64,000 nucleotides of DNA. It comes from Pseudomonas sp. WN033. GTDB taxonomy: Bacteria; Pseudomonadota; Gammaproteobacteria; Pseudomonadales; Pseudomonadaceae. Positions within the stretch are counted from its first letter, which is position 1, and each line of letters starts with the position of its first letter. Below are positions 8,565 to 16,016 of the stretch, piece by piece. The notes beneath the pieces are model-generated. The model searched no databases. It was not told the DNA's origin and worked only from the letters and a program-made list of their open reading frames with translations. The stretch is from assembly GCA_002287035.1 (NCBI GenBank), contig NSKG01000003.1, positions 124,001 to 188,000 of the forward strand, written 5' to 3'. A program made the position numbers and the translations under genes.

Positions 8565-8921
8565 ATGTTGTTGCGCGGACTGACCTGGCTGATCCTGTTT
8601 CAGCTTTTGGGTACGGGACTGAATGTCCTGTTTTTGCCTTTTTTGCCCGGCCCGATCATCGGGATGGCGCTGCTGGTGGTGTATCTCTGTGTGCGCGGTG
8701 GGGTCAGCGATTCACTGGACCTGGCCGCCAGCGGTCTGCTCAAGTATCTGCCACTGATCCTGGTGCCGCCAGCGGTCGGGGTTATGGCCTATGGCACTGA
8801 GATCGCTGCTGATGCCTGGGCGATCGCCATAACTCTGGGGCTGTCATTCATCCTTAGTCTGCCGCTGTGTGGCTGGCTGATGCAGCGGCTGATCCAGCGT
8901 CAGCAACGGGGGCGTTCATGA
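8565..8921 (+). CDS. CidA/LrgA family holin-like protein
   Basis: Small membrane protein of 118 residues with four hydrophobic helices, the family motif LPGPIIGMALL near residue 27 and LKYLPLILVPPAVGVM in the middle. LrgA/CidA proteins are implicated in murein hydrolase control and, in several bacteria, in pyruvate or small-acid transport. The stop overlaps the next start by 4 bases (ATGA), so it is co-translated with the LrgB-like partner. The ATG has no strong ribosome site. Confidence 0.85.
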   Translation: MLLRGLTWLILFQLLGTGLNVLFLPFLPGPIIGMALLVVYLCVRGGVSDSLDLAASGLLKYLPLILVPPAVGVMAYGTEIAADAWAIAITLGLSFILSLPLCGWLMQRLIQRQQRGRS

Positions 8922-9640
8922 GCGGTTCCTGGCAACTGGCTTGGCAGGCGGTGGTCGGGCACCCGCTGTTCTGGCTCGGGGTGACCCTGGGGGCTTATCA
9001 ATTGGGGCTGGCATTGTATGAGAAGAGCCGGCTGGCGATCTTCCATCCGGTGCTGGTGTCGGTGCCGATCGTGGTGGCGGTGCTGTGGAGTCTGGGTGTG
9101 GACTTTGCCGGTTACCGCGAGGCGGTAATGCCGCTGCTGATTCTGCTTGGTCCGGCCACGGTGGCCTTGGCGATCCCGCTGTATCTGAATCTGCGGCGCA
9201 TTCGCCAGTTCTTCTGGCCGGTGCTCCTGACCCTGGCCTTCGGCGGGCTGTTCGCCACCGTCAGTACCTTGTTGATCGCCTGGCTGTTGGGGGCCGATAA
9301 CATGATTCTGATGACTCTGGCGCCCAAGTCGGTAACCTCGCCGATTGCCATGCTGGTGGCTGAGCAGATTGGTGGCGTGGCGGCACTGGCAGCGGTGTTC
9401 GTGATGTTCACCGGGGTGCTGGGGGCGGTGTTTGGCCCCTGGCTGTTGCAACTCTGTGGTATTAGCCATCCGGCCGCACGGGGTATGGCACTGGGCATGA
9501 TCGCCCATGCGGTAGGGACTTCACGCGCGCTGGAGGAGGGTGAGGAAGCCGGCGCCTTCTCGGCTCTGGCCATGAGTCTGATGGGGATGGCTACCGCGCT
9601 GTTGTTGCCGCTTGGTGTGGCGTTGTGGGCTATGCTCTGA
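8918..9640 (+). CDS. CidB/LrgB family membrane protein
   Basis: Membrane protein of 240 residues with about seven hydrophobic segments and the LrgB hallmarks TLAPKSVTSPIAMLVAEQIG and GMIAHAVGTSRALEEGEEAGAFSALAM. It starts at the ATG overlapping the upstream stop; a longer in-frame start at 8867 would lie inside the LrgA gene and is rejected. It works with the upstream protein as a two-component holin/antiholin-like or transporter pair. Confidence 0.87.
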   Translation: MSGSWQLAWQAVVGHPLFWLGVTLGAYQLGLALYEKSRLAIFHPVLVSVPIVVAVLWSLGVDFAGYREAVMPLLILLGPATVALAIPLYLNLRRIRQFFWPVLLTLAFGGLFATVSTLLIAWLLGADNMILMTLAPKSVTSPIAMLVAEQIGGVAALAAVFVMFTGVLGAVFGPWLLQLCGISHPAARGMALGMIAHAVGTSRALEEGEEAGAFSALAMSLMGMATALLLPLGVALWAML

Positions 9641-9736
9641 AAGCACCCGGGGCGCTGAAGTCTGACCCGCTGACTGCGCCTGTTATGTTATGACGCCAAG
9701 GACAGGGACTCCGGGGGAGGGCTGCGCAGAGCGAAT

Positions 9737-9750
9737 TTGATCTGCGTCAA
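9737..9750 (+). promoter_or_regulatory. ANR/FNR box upstream of cydA
   Basis: TTGATctgcGTCAA matches the Pseudomonas ANR consensus TTGAT-N4-GTCAA perfectly. Its centre lies about 86 bases before the cydA start. TATACC at 9758-9763 may be a -10 element; if so the box would overlap the -35 region, a position suited to repression, whereas a more distal start would allow activation. Oxygen control of the cyd operon is inferred. Confidence 0.75.
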
Positions 9751-9778
9751 TTCGCCCTATACCTCTCAAGGTAGACAT

Positions 9779-9806
9779 GGTGGGACACTTTTGACGCTGT
9801 CCCACC
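9779..9806 (+). promoter_or_regulatory. Hairpin in the cydA leader
   Basis: Inverted repeat GGTGGGACA / TGTCCCACC, 9 bp with a 10-base loop, lies between the ANR box and the cydA ribosome site. It has no T tract, so it is more likely an mRNA-stability structure or an operator than a terminator. Confidence 0.4.
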
Positions 9807-9829
9807 GTCTCTCTCACCGGAGTAAGCAG

Positions 9830-11386
9830 ATGGATATTGTTGAGCTCTCGCGCCTGCAGTTCGCCTTTACGGCTATGGTGCACTTCCTGTTCGTTCCCCT
9901 GACCCTGGGGCTTGCCTTCATTCTGGCGATCATGGAGTCGGTCTATGTGATGACCGGCAAGACCATCTATCGCGACATGACCAAATTCTGGGGCAAGTTG
10001 TTCGGCATCAACTTCGCCCTGGGGGTCACCACCGGCCTGGCGATGGAGTTCCAGTTCGGCACCAACTGGTCGTATTACTCGCACTATGTCGGCGATATCT
10101 TCGGTGCGCCTTTGGCGATTGAGGCGCTGATGGCATTCTTTCTTGAGTCCACCCTGTTTGGCCTGTTCTTCTTTGGCTGGGACCGCATGAGCAAGGTCAA
10201 ACACCTGGCGGTCACCTGGCTGATGGCACTGGCCACCAACCTGTCGGCGCTGTGGATTCTGGTCGCTAACGGCTGGATGCAGCATCCGGTCGGCTCGGAG
10301 TTCAACATTGAGACCATGCGTATGGAGCTGACCAGTTTTGCCGAGGTGATCTTCAACCCGGTGGCTCAGGTCAAGTTCGTGCATACCGTCTCGGCCGGTT
10401 ATGTCACCGGGGCGATTTTCGTGCTGGCGATCTCCAGCTGGTATCTGCTCAAGGGCCGTGACCTGGCTTTTGCTCGGCGCAGTTTTGCCATCGCCTCGGC
10501 CTTTGGCCTGGCGGGCGTACTGTCGGTGATCGTGCTGGGTGACGAGTCCGGTTATGAGCTGGGTGAGGTGCAGAAGGTCAAGCTGGCGGCGATTGAGGCC
10601 GAGTGGCATACCCAGGAAGCGCCGGCGGCCTTCACCCTGATCGGCTGGCCCAACGAGCAGGCGCGCCAGACCGACTATGCGATCAAGATTCCGGCAGTGC
10701 TGGGGCTGATCGCCACCCGTTCGACCACTGAACAGGTGGCCGGTCTGGATCAGATTCTTGAACACAATCTGGAGCGCATGCTGCGCGGTCAGCAGGCCTA
10801 CGGGCTGATGCAGCAGATCCGCGCTGGTGATCGCTCGCCAGAGACCGTCGAGCGCTTCAATGCACTGCGCGATGACCTGGGTTATGGTCTGCTGCTCAGT
10901 GGCTACACCGATGATGTGGTCAATGCCAGCGATGAGGAAATTGCCACCGCCCTGGCCGCCAGCGTGCCGAAGATCTGGCCGCTGTTCTGGAGTTTCCGGA
11001 TCATGGTTGGCTGCGGCTTTCTGATGCTGGTGCTGTTTGCCTGTGCCTTCTGGCACAGTGCCCGGCGCACGGTCGACAAGCCACGCTGGTTGCTGCGCTT
11101 TGCCCTGTTCAGCCTGCCGCTGCCGTGGATTGCCAGCGAGGCTGGCTGGTTCGTCGCGGAGTACGGTCGCCAGCCCTGGGCTATCGGTGAAATCCTGCCG
11201 ACCCATCTGGCGGTATCCAACCTCAGCGTCAACGAGGTGCTGTTCACTCTCGGCGCGATCATGGTGCTGTACACCATCTTCGTCATCATCGAAATCTGGT
11301 TGATGACCAAGTTCGCCCGTCAAGGGCCGTCGAGTCTGCATACCGGTCGCTATGACCTGGAAACCGGCAAGGTACAGGAGGCCTGA
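9830..11386 (+). CDS. cydA: Cytochrome bd ubiquinol oxidase subunit I
   Basis: Catalytic subunit of the bd quinol oxidase, 518 residues, inner membrane, reducing oxygen with electrons from quinol. The haem-ligand region MVHFLFVPLTLG, NPVAQVKFVHT (second His) and the EYGRQPWAIGEILPT loop are present. Length and sequence, including a long Q-loop between about 250 and 380, follow E. coli CydA rather than the shorter CioA of the cyanide-insensitive oxidase. GGAG 7 bases ahead decides the start. First gene of cydABXDC; the ANR box suggests oxygen regulation. Confidence 0.95.
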   Translation: MDIVELSRLQFAFTAMVHFLFVPLTLGLAFILAIMESVYVMTGKTIYRDMTKFWGKLFGINFALGVTTGLAMEFQFGTNWSYYSHYVGDIFGAPLAIEALMAFFLESTLFGLFFFGWDRMSKVKHLAVTWLMALATNLSALWILVANGWMQHPVGSEFNIETMRMELTSFAEVIFNPVAQVKFVHTVSAGYVTGAIFVLAISSWYLLKGRDLAFARRSFAIASAFGLAGVLSVIVLGDESGYELGEVQKVKLAAIEAEWHTQEAPAAFTLIGWPNEQARQTDYAIKIPAVLGLIATRSTTEQVAGLDQILEHNLERMLRGQQAYGLMQQIRAGDRSPETVERFNALRDDLGYGLLLSGYTDDVVNASDEEIATALAASVPKIWPLFWSFRIMVGCGFLMLVLFACAFWHSARRTVDKPRWLLRFALFSLPLPWIASEAGWFVAEYGRQPWAIGEILPTHLAVSNLSVNEVLFTLGAIMVLYTIFVIIEIWLMTKFARQGPSSLHTGRYDLETGKVQEA

Positions 11387-11388
11387 TC

Positions 11389-12525
11389 ATGGACTATGAA
11401 GCGCTCAGATTCATCTGGTGGGTGTTGATCGGCGTACTGCTAGTCGGCTTTGTGATCGCCGACGGCTTCGACATGGGCGTGGCCGCGCTGCTCAAGGTGG
11501 TGGGCCGCAACAATGATGAGCGGCGAGTGATGATCAACGCCATCGCCCCGCACTGGGACGGCAACCAGGTTTGGCTGGTGACGGCTGGCGGTGCGCTGTT
11601 TGCCGCCTGGCCGACGGTCTACGCTGCCTCCTTCAGCGGTTTCTACCTGGCCATGATGCTGACCCTGTTTGCCCTGTTCCTGCGCCCGCTGGCCTTCGAG
11701 TACCGCTCGAAGATCGACAGTGAGCAATGGCGCAGCCGTTGGGACTGGGCGTTGACCGCCGGTTCGGCGATTCCGGCGCTGATCTTCGGGGTCGCTTTCG
11801 GCAATCTGTTACAGGGGGTGCCGTTCCATTTCGATGAGCTGTTGCGACTGAGCTACACCGGCAGCTTCTGGGCACTGCTCAATCCCTTTGCCTTGCTGGC
11901 CGGCGTGCTCAGCCTGCTGATGATCGTCAATCACGGGGCGACTTATCTGCAGCTCAAGACCGAGGGCGAGATTCTGGCCCGCAGCGAGGCGATCAGCAGT
12001 CTGCTAGGGCTGGCCTGCGCTGTGCTGTTTGTGCTCGCCGGGTTGTGGCTGTGGCTGGGTGTCGACGGTTTCCGGGTACTCAGCGTGATCGATACCAATG
12101 GCATCAATCGCACGGTGGACAAGAGCGTTGAGATCGCCAGTGGCGCCTGGTTCGACAATTACGCCAGTTGGCCGCTGTTGTGGCTGGTGCCGCTGCTCGG
12201 AGTGCTGGGGTTTGTGGCCAGTGCTCTGGCCAGTCGACTGCGGCGCCATGCGTTGGCATTTGCCAGTTCGGCCATGGCTATGGCCATGGTGGTCATCACT
12301 GCCGGCATCAGCATGTTCCCGTTTGTCATGCCGTCCTCGTCGGTACCCAACCATAGTCTGACCATGTGGGATGCCACCGCCAGTGAAACCACGCTGATGA
12401 TCATGTTCGTGGTTGCCTGCATCTTCGTCCCACTGGTACTGGCGTACACCGCCTGGGGCTATTACGTCATGCGTGGTCGACTCAATGAGCAGCAGATCCG
12501 CGACAACACTCACAGCATGTACTGA
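11389..12525 (+). CDS. cydB: Cytochrome bd ubiquinol oxidase subunit II
   Basis: Membrane subunit of the bd oxidase, 378 residues, with the family N-terminus FVIADGFDMGVAALL, the APHWDGNQVWLVTAGGALFAAWP motif and FPFVMPSS near the C-terminus. It pairs with CydA to hold the di-haem site and starts 2 bases after the cydA stop. Confidence 0.95.
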   Translation: MDYEALRFIWWVLIGVLLVGFVIADGFDMGVAALLKVVGRNNDERRVMINAIAPHWDGNQVWLVTAGGALFAAWPTVYAASFSGFYLAMMLTLFALFLRPLAFEYRSKIDSEQWRSRWDWALTAGSAIPALIFGVAFGNLLQGVPFHFDELLRLSYTGSFWALLNPFALLAGVLSLLMIVNHGATYLQLKTEGEILARSEAISSLLGLACAVLFVLAGLWLWLGVDGFRVLSVIDTNGINRTVDKSVEIASGAWFDNYASWPLLWLVPLLGVLGFVASALASRLRRHALAFASSAMAMAMVVITAGISMFPFVMPSSSVPNHSLTMWDATASETTLMIMFVVACIFVPLVLAYTAWGYYVMRGRLNEQQIRDNTHSMY

Positions 12526-12539
12526 GCGAGGAACTTGCG

Positions 12540-12656
12540 ATGTGGTATTTCACCTGGATTCTCGGCGTGCTGCTGGCTTGCGCCTTTGCCATCGTCAATG
12601 CCATGTGGCTGGAACTCAACGGCTATGTCGGCGAGGAGTCGCAGGACGACGACTGA
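12540..12656 (+). CDS. cydX: Cytochrome bd small subunit CydX
   Basis: A 38-residue single-helix protein beginning MWYFTWILGVLLACAFAIVN and continuing AMWLEL, which matches the CydX/YbgT family closely, followed by an acidic tail ending DDD. It starts 14 bases after cydB with GAGGA upstream, and its stop is 1 base before the cydD start. CydX stabilises the haems of the bd oxidase in E. coli. Its presence confirms the E. coli-like type of oxidase. Confidence 0.93.
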   Translation: MWYFTWILGVLLACAFAIVNAMWLELNGYVGEESQDDD

Positions 12657-12657
12657 C

Positions 12658-14370
12658 GTGACAACGCCGCACACGGTCACTGGCTGGCTGCGGCAGTTGC
12701 TGCAGCCGCAGCGGCCCTTGTTGTCCCTGGCCCTGTTGCTGGCGGTGCTGGCGGCGGGGCTGTTTATTGCCCAGAGCTGGATTCTGGCCCGGCTGTTCAG
12801 TGACTGGCTGCTGGCCTGGCAACAGCAGCAGACGGTGGATGGCACCTTGCTGGTGCAGTTGCTGCCATGGTTGCTGCTGTGTCTGCTGGGGCGGCCGCTG
12901 CTGCAGTTTGGCCGCGAGCGTTTGAGCCAGGGCGCCAGTCTCAAGGTGCGCCGGGCCATGCGTGAGCTGCTGCTTGAGCGGCTGGCACAGCTGGGTCCGG
13001 CCCGCCGCAGCCTGGGCAGTGATGCGCAGCTCACCAGCCGTTTGCTGGAGCAGGTGGATGCGCTGGACGGTTATGTCAGCCGTTACTGGGTCCAGCGTTA
13101 TCTGGTGCTGATCGTACCCTTAATGCTGGTACTGGCTACGGCTATGCACAGCCTGCTGGCGGCGCTGCTGATGCTGCTGACCGCGCCACTGGTGCCGCTG
13201 TTCATGGTGTTGCTGGGCAAGGCGGCTGCCTCTGCCAGCCAACGCCAGTTCATCGCGCTGGGGCGCATGAGCGGGCGCTTTCTCGATCTGCTGCGAGGCC
13301 TGCCGACCCTGCGCCATTTGCGCGCCCTGGCGTTCGCCCAGCAGGCCGTCAGTCAAGCCGCCGAGGACTACCGGCGTGGCACCATGCGGGTGCTGCGTCT
13401 GGCGTTTTTGTCAGGTGCGGTGCTGGAGCTGTTCGCTTCGCTGGCCATTGCACTGGTGGCGCTGTATCTCGGCTTGGGCCTGCTCGGCATTTTGCCCTGG
13501 GCCAAGGCTGAGATCCCGGTGCCCTATCTGAGCGCGCTGTTTATCCTGCTGTTGGCCCCGGAGTTCTATGCACCACTGCGGCAACTGGGCAGTGACTACC
13601 ATGCCCGTGCCGAGGCTGAAGCGGCTGTGGCCGAGTTGCAACCGCTGTTGCAACTGCAGCCCTGGCGCCACCCAGGCAAAACTCCGGTGACTCTCACAAC
13701 GGCCCCGGCGATCAGCGGGCAGGCGCTGGCGGTGGCGCAGGACACGGGCTCGGCACGCCTGGCACCACTGGATCTGCAGTTGGCTGCCGGTGAGCGGGTT
13801 TTGCTGCGCGGGCCCAGCGGCAGTGGCAAGTCGACACTGCTGGACTTGCTGATGGGGTTTTTACCCTATGCTGGCGAGTTACTGATTGATGGCCGCCCGC
13901 TGTCAGGCCTGCGGCGTGATGACTGGCTCAGGCATATTGGCTATCTGGGCCAGCAGCCGGAGCTGCTGGCGGCCAGTATTGCCGACAACCTGCGTCTGGC
14001 GGCTCCCGAGGCCAGTGATCAGCAACTGATCGAGGTACTCGATTGGGTTGGTCTATGGCCGCTGTTACGGCAACTGCCGCAGGGGCTGAATACGCCACTG
14101 GGCGAGCGTGGCCTGGGACTGTCGGGCGGCCAGCTCAGCCGTTTGGCGCTGGCCCGGCTGTTGCTGCGTGAAACGCTGGTATGGCTGCTGGATGAGCCGT
14201 TGGCGCACCTGGATCCGCAGACCGCCGAACAGATCGGCGCCCTGCTGGGGCGGCTCAGTCAGGGGCGGACGCTGTTGCTGGTCAGTCATGAAGCGCACGG
14301 TCTGGACTGGGTTGATCGGGTGATTGAGCTGGCGCCGGCAAGCCGTGCGCAGGTGGCGGCATGCGCATGA
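12658..14370 (+). CDS. cydD: Cysteine/glutathione exporter ABC subunit CydD
   Basis: Fused permease and ATPase of 570 residues. Six membrane helices fill residues 1-330, including FLSGAVLELFASLAIALVAL typical of CydD; the ATPase domain has Walker A GPSGSGKST, signature LSGGQLSRLALARLLL and Walker B VWLLDEP. With CydC it exports cysteine and glutathione to the periplasm, needed for bd-oxidase assembly. The GTG at 12658, one base after cydX, is chosen because homology begins there; an upstream in-frame TTG would run through cydX. Confidence 0.92.
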   Translation: MTTPHTVTGWLRQLLQPQRPLLSLALLLAVLAAGLFIAQSWILARLFSDWLLAWQQQQTVDGTLLVQLLPWLLLCLLGRPLLQFGRERLSQGASLKVRRAMRELLLERLAQLGPARRSLGSDAQLTSRLLEQVDALDGYVSRYWVQRYLVLIVPLMLVLATAMHSLLAALLMLLTAPLVPLFMVLLGKAAASASQRQFIALGRMSGRFLDLLRGLPTLRHLRALAFAQQAVSQAAEDYRRGTMRVLRLAFLSGAVLELFASLAIALVALYLGLGLLGILPWAKAEIPVPYLSALFILLLAPEFYAPLRQLGSDYHARAEAEAAVAELQPLLQLQPWRHPGKTPVTLTTAPAISGQALAVAQDTGSARLAPLDLQLAAGERVLLRGPSGSGKSTLLDLLMGFLPYAGELLIDGRPLSGLRRDDWLRHIGYLGQQPELLAASIADNLRLAAPEASDQQLIEVLDWVGLWPLLRQLPQGLNTPLGERGLGLSGGQLSRLALARLLLRETLVWLLDEPLAHLDPQTAEQIGALLGRLSQGRTLLLVSHEAHGLDWVDRVIELAPASRAQVAACA

Positions 14371-16016
14371 TCCGGCTACGCAGTCTGCTGGCCAGTCGTC
14401 TGGCTGGCTGGAGTCTGGCCTGGCTGCTGGGTGCCTTGACCCTGTGGGCTGCGATTGGTCTGCTGGCAGTCTCCGGCTGGTTCATCAGTGCGGCGGCCCT
14501 GGCCGGGCTGGCGACTGTGGCGGCCTATGGTTTCGACTACTTCCGCCCGGCGGCGATCATCCGCTTTTTCGCCATTGTCCGGACCGCCGGACGCTATGCT
14601 GAGCGCCTGGCCTCGCATAATGCAGCGCTGGGGCTGCTCAGTGATCTGCGTCAGCGGGTCTTTGCCCGATTGGCCTCGCTGCCGGATGAGCGGCTGCGGC
14701 TTACCCGCTCGGCCAGACTGATGCACCGGCTGGTGGCCGATATCGATCTGCTCGACCAGTTTCCGCTGCGGGTAATCCTGCCCTGGTGCTGGGCCAGTCT
14801 GTTGCTGGCGCTGGTACTGGGTTTTCATGCGCTGCTGGCGCCGGAGCTGTTCTGGGCGGTGCTGCCGGGACTGCTGCTGGCCTGGCTGCTGCCCTGGGTG
14901 GGGCTCTGGTACGGCGGGCGCCTGGCCCGCCTTGATGTGGAGCTGGGCGAACAGCGCCGGGAGCAGTTGCTCGACAGTTTGCGTTTGATGACGCCGCTGT
15001 TGCTGTGGCAACGCTGGCAGACCCGGCAGCAGGACTTTGTTGAACAGGATCAGCGATGCCTGCAAGGACAGAACAACATGCAGCGCCTCACCTCGGTGTT
15101 GGCGTTGTTGCAGCAAGGGGCGCTGGCGCTGGCAATTGGCATGCTGCTCTGGCAGGCACCGGCGCTGCTGGCCGCCGAGGCCTTGAACGTGCCCTGGCTG
15201 CTGGCCGCCTTGCTGGCAGTACTGGGACTGAATGAGGCCATGTTGCCATTGGCCGGCAGTTTCGTTTCGCTCGGCTTGAGTCAGGCCGCGCGTGATCGGC
15301 TGAATGCCGTGGCCGCGTACGAGCCTGCCGTTGCCGCGCCTGGCGTGCGCCCGGCCAGTCCATGGAGTTTGCAGCTTGAGGATGTCAGCACCCGTCAACC
15401 AGGGGCATTGTATGGTCCGCAGGCGGTCAGTCTGACGCTGCATAGTGGTCAGGTTATGCACTTGCGCGGCCCGTCCGGCTCGGGCAAAAGCACCCTGTTG
15501 CAACTGCTGGCTGGTGAACCGCTGGCGTTTAGCGGCCAACGGCGGCTCAACGGACGTGACTATGCCGACTGGGACTGGCGCGGATGCATCGGCTATTTGC
15601 CGCAACAGGTGGATATCTTCGACCTGTCGCTGGCGGTCAATCTGCGGCTGGGCAATCCCCAGGCCAGTGATGAACAGTTATGGCAGGTACTGGAGGATGT
15701 CGGGTTGCGTGACTGGGCTGCGGCAATCGGGCTGGATGCGCCGCTGGGCGAGCTTGGTAGTCGGGTGTCCGGCGGCCAGGCCCGACGGATTGCCTTGGCG
15801 CGACTGCTGCTGGCTGAGCGGCCGATTCTGCTGCTGGATGAACCCTTCGCCGGGCTCGACGCTGCGACCCGTTCACAGGTACTGGCGGCGCTGTGTCGGC
15901 GCCAGGCCAGGGGGCTGTTGCTGATCGTCAGTCATCAGCCGCTGGCCATTTCGGGGGTGGTGGTGCTGGACCTGTCACCAGGTGTCGATGAACGGTCGCA
16001 GGCCGCGCTCGAGTGA
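14361..16016 (+). CDS. cydC: Cysteine/glutathione exporter ABC subunit CydC
   Basis: Partner half-transporter of CydD, about 551 residues: N-terminal WAAIGLLAVSGWFISAAALAGL and DYFRPAAIIRFFAIVRTAGRYAERL are CydC hallmarks; the ATPase has GPSGSGKST, VSGGQARRIALARLLL and ILLLDEP. Start could be 14361 or 14367; the latter makes an ATGA overlap with cydD. Last gene of the operon. Its 3' end overlaps the convergent carboxylase gene by 42 bases and I see no terminator hairpin between them. Confidence 0.92.
   Translation: MRMIRLRSLLASRLAGWSLAWLLGALTLWAAIGLLAVSGWFISAAALAGLATVAAYGFDYFRPAAIIRFFAIVRTAGRYAERLASHNAALGLLSDLRQRVFARLASLPDERLRLTRSARLMHRLVADIDLLDQFPLRVILPWCWASLLLALVLGFHALLAPELFWAVLPGLLLAWLLPWVGLWYGGRLARLDVELGEQRREQLLDSLRLMTPLLLWQRWQTRQQDFVEQDQRCLQGQNNMQRLTSVLALLQQGALALAIGMLLWQAPALLAAEALNVPWLLAALLAVLGLNEAMLPLAGSFVSLGLSQAARDRLNAVAAYEPAVAAPGVRPASPWSLQLEDVSTRQPGALYGPQAVSLTLHSGQVMHLRGPSGSGKSTLLQLLAGEPLAFSGQRRLNGRDYADWDWRGCIGYLPQQVDIFDLSLAVNLRLGNPQASDEQLWQVLEDVGLRDWAAAIGLDAPLGELGSRVSGGQARRIALARLLLAERPILLLDEPFAGLDAATRSQVLAALCRRQARGLLLIVSHQPLAISGVVVLDLSPGVDERSQAALE

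Noticed and set aside
8512..8800. Strong AGGAGG at 8512-8517 before a GTG at 8522 opening a 92-codon frame overlapping lrgA
   Set aside because: The spacing is short and the frame runs through lrgA out of phase with no recognisable protein; the LrgA frame is clearly the coding one.
9683..11341. Open frame of about 550 codons antisense to cydA
   Set aside because: Shadow of the conserved CydA frame; the translated sequence is rich in Gln, His and Arg without domains.
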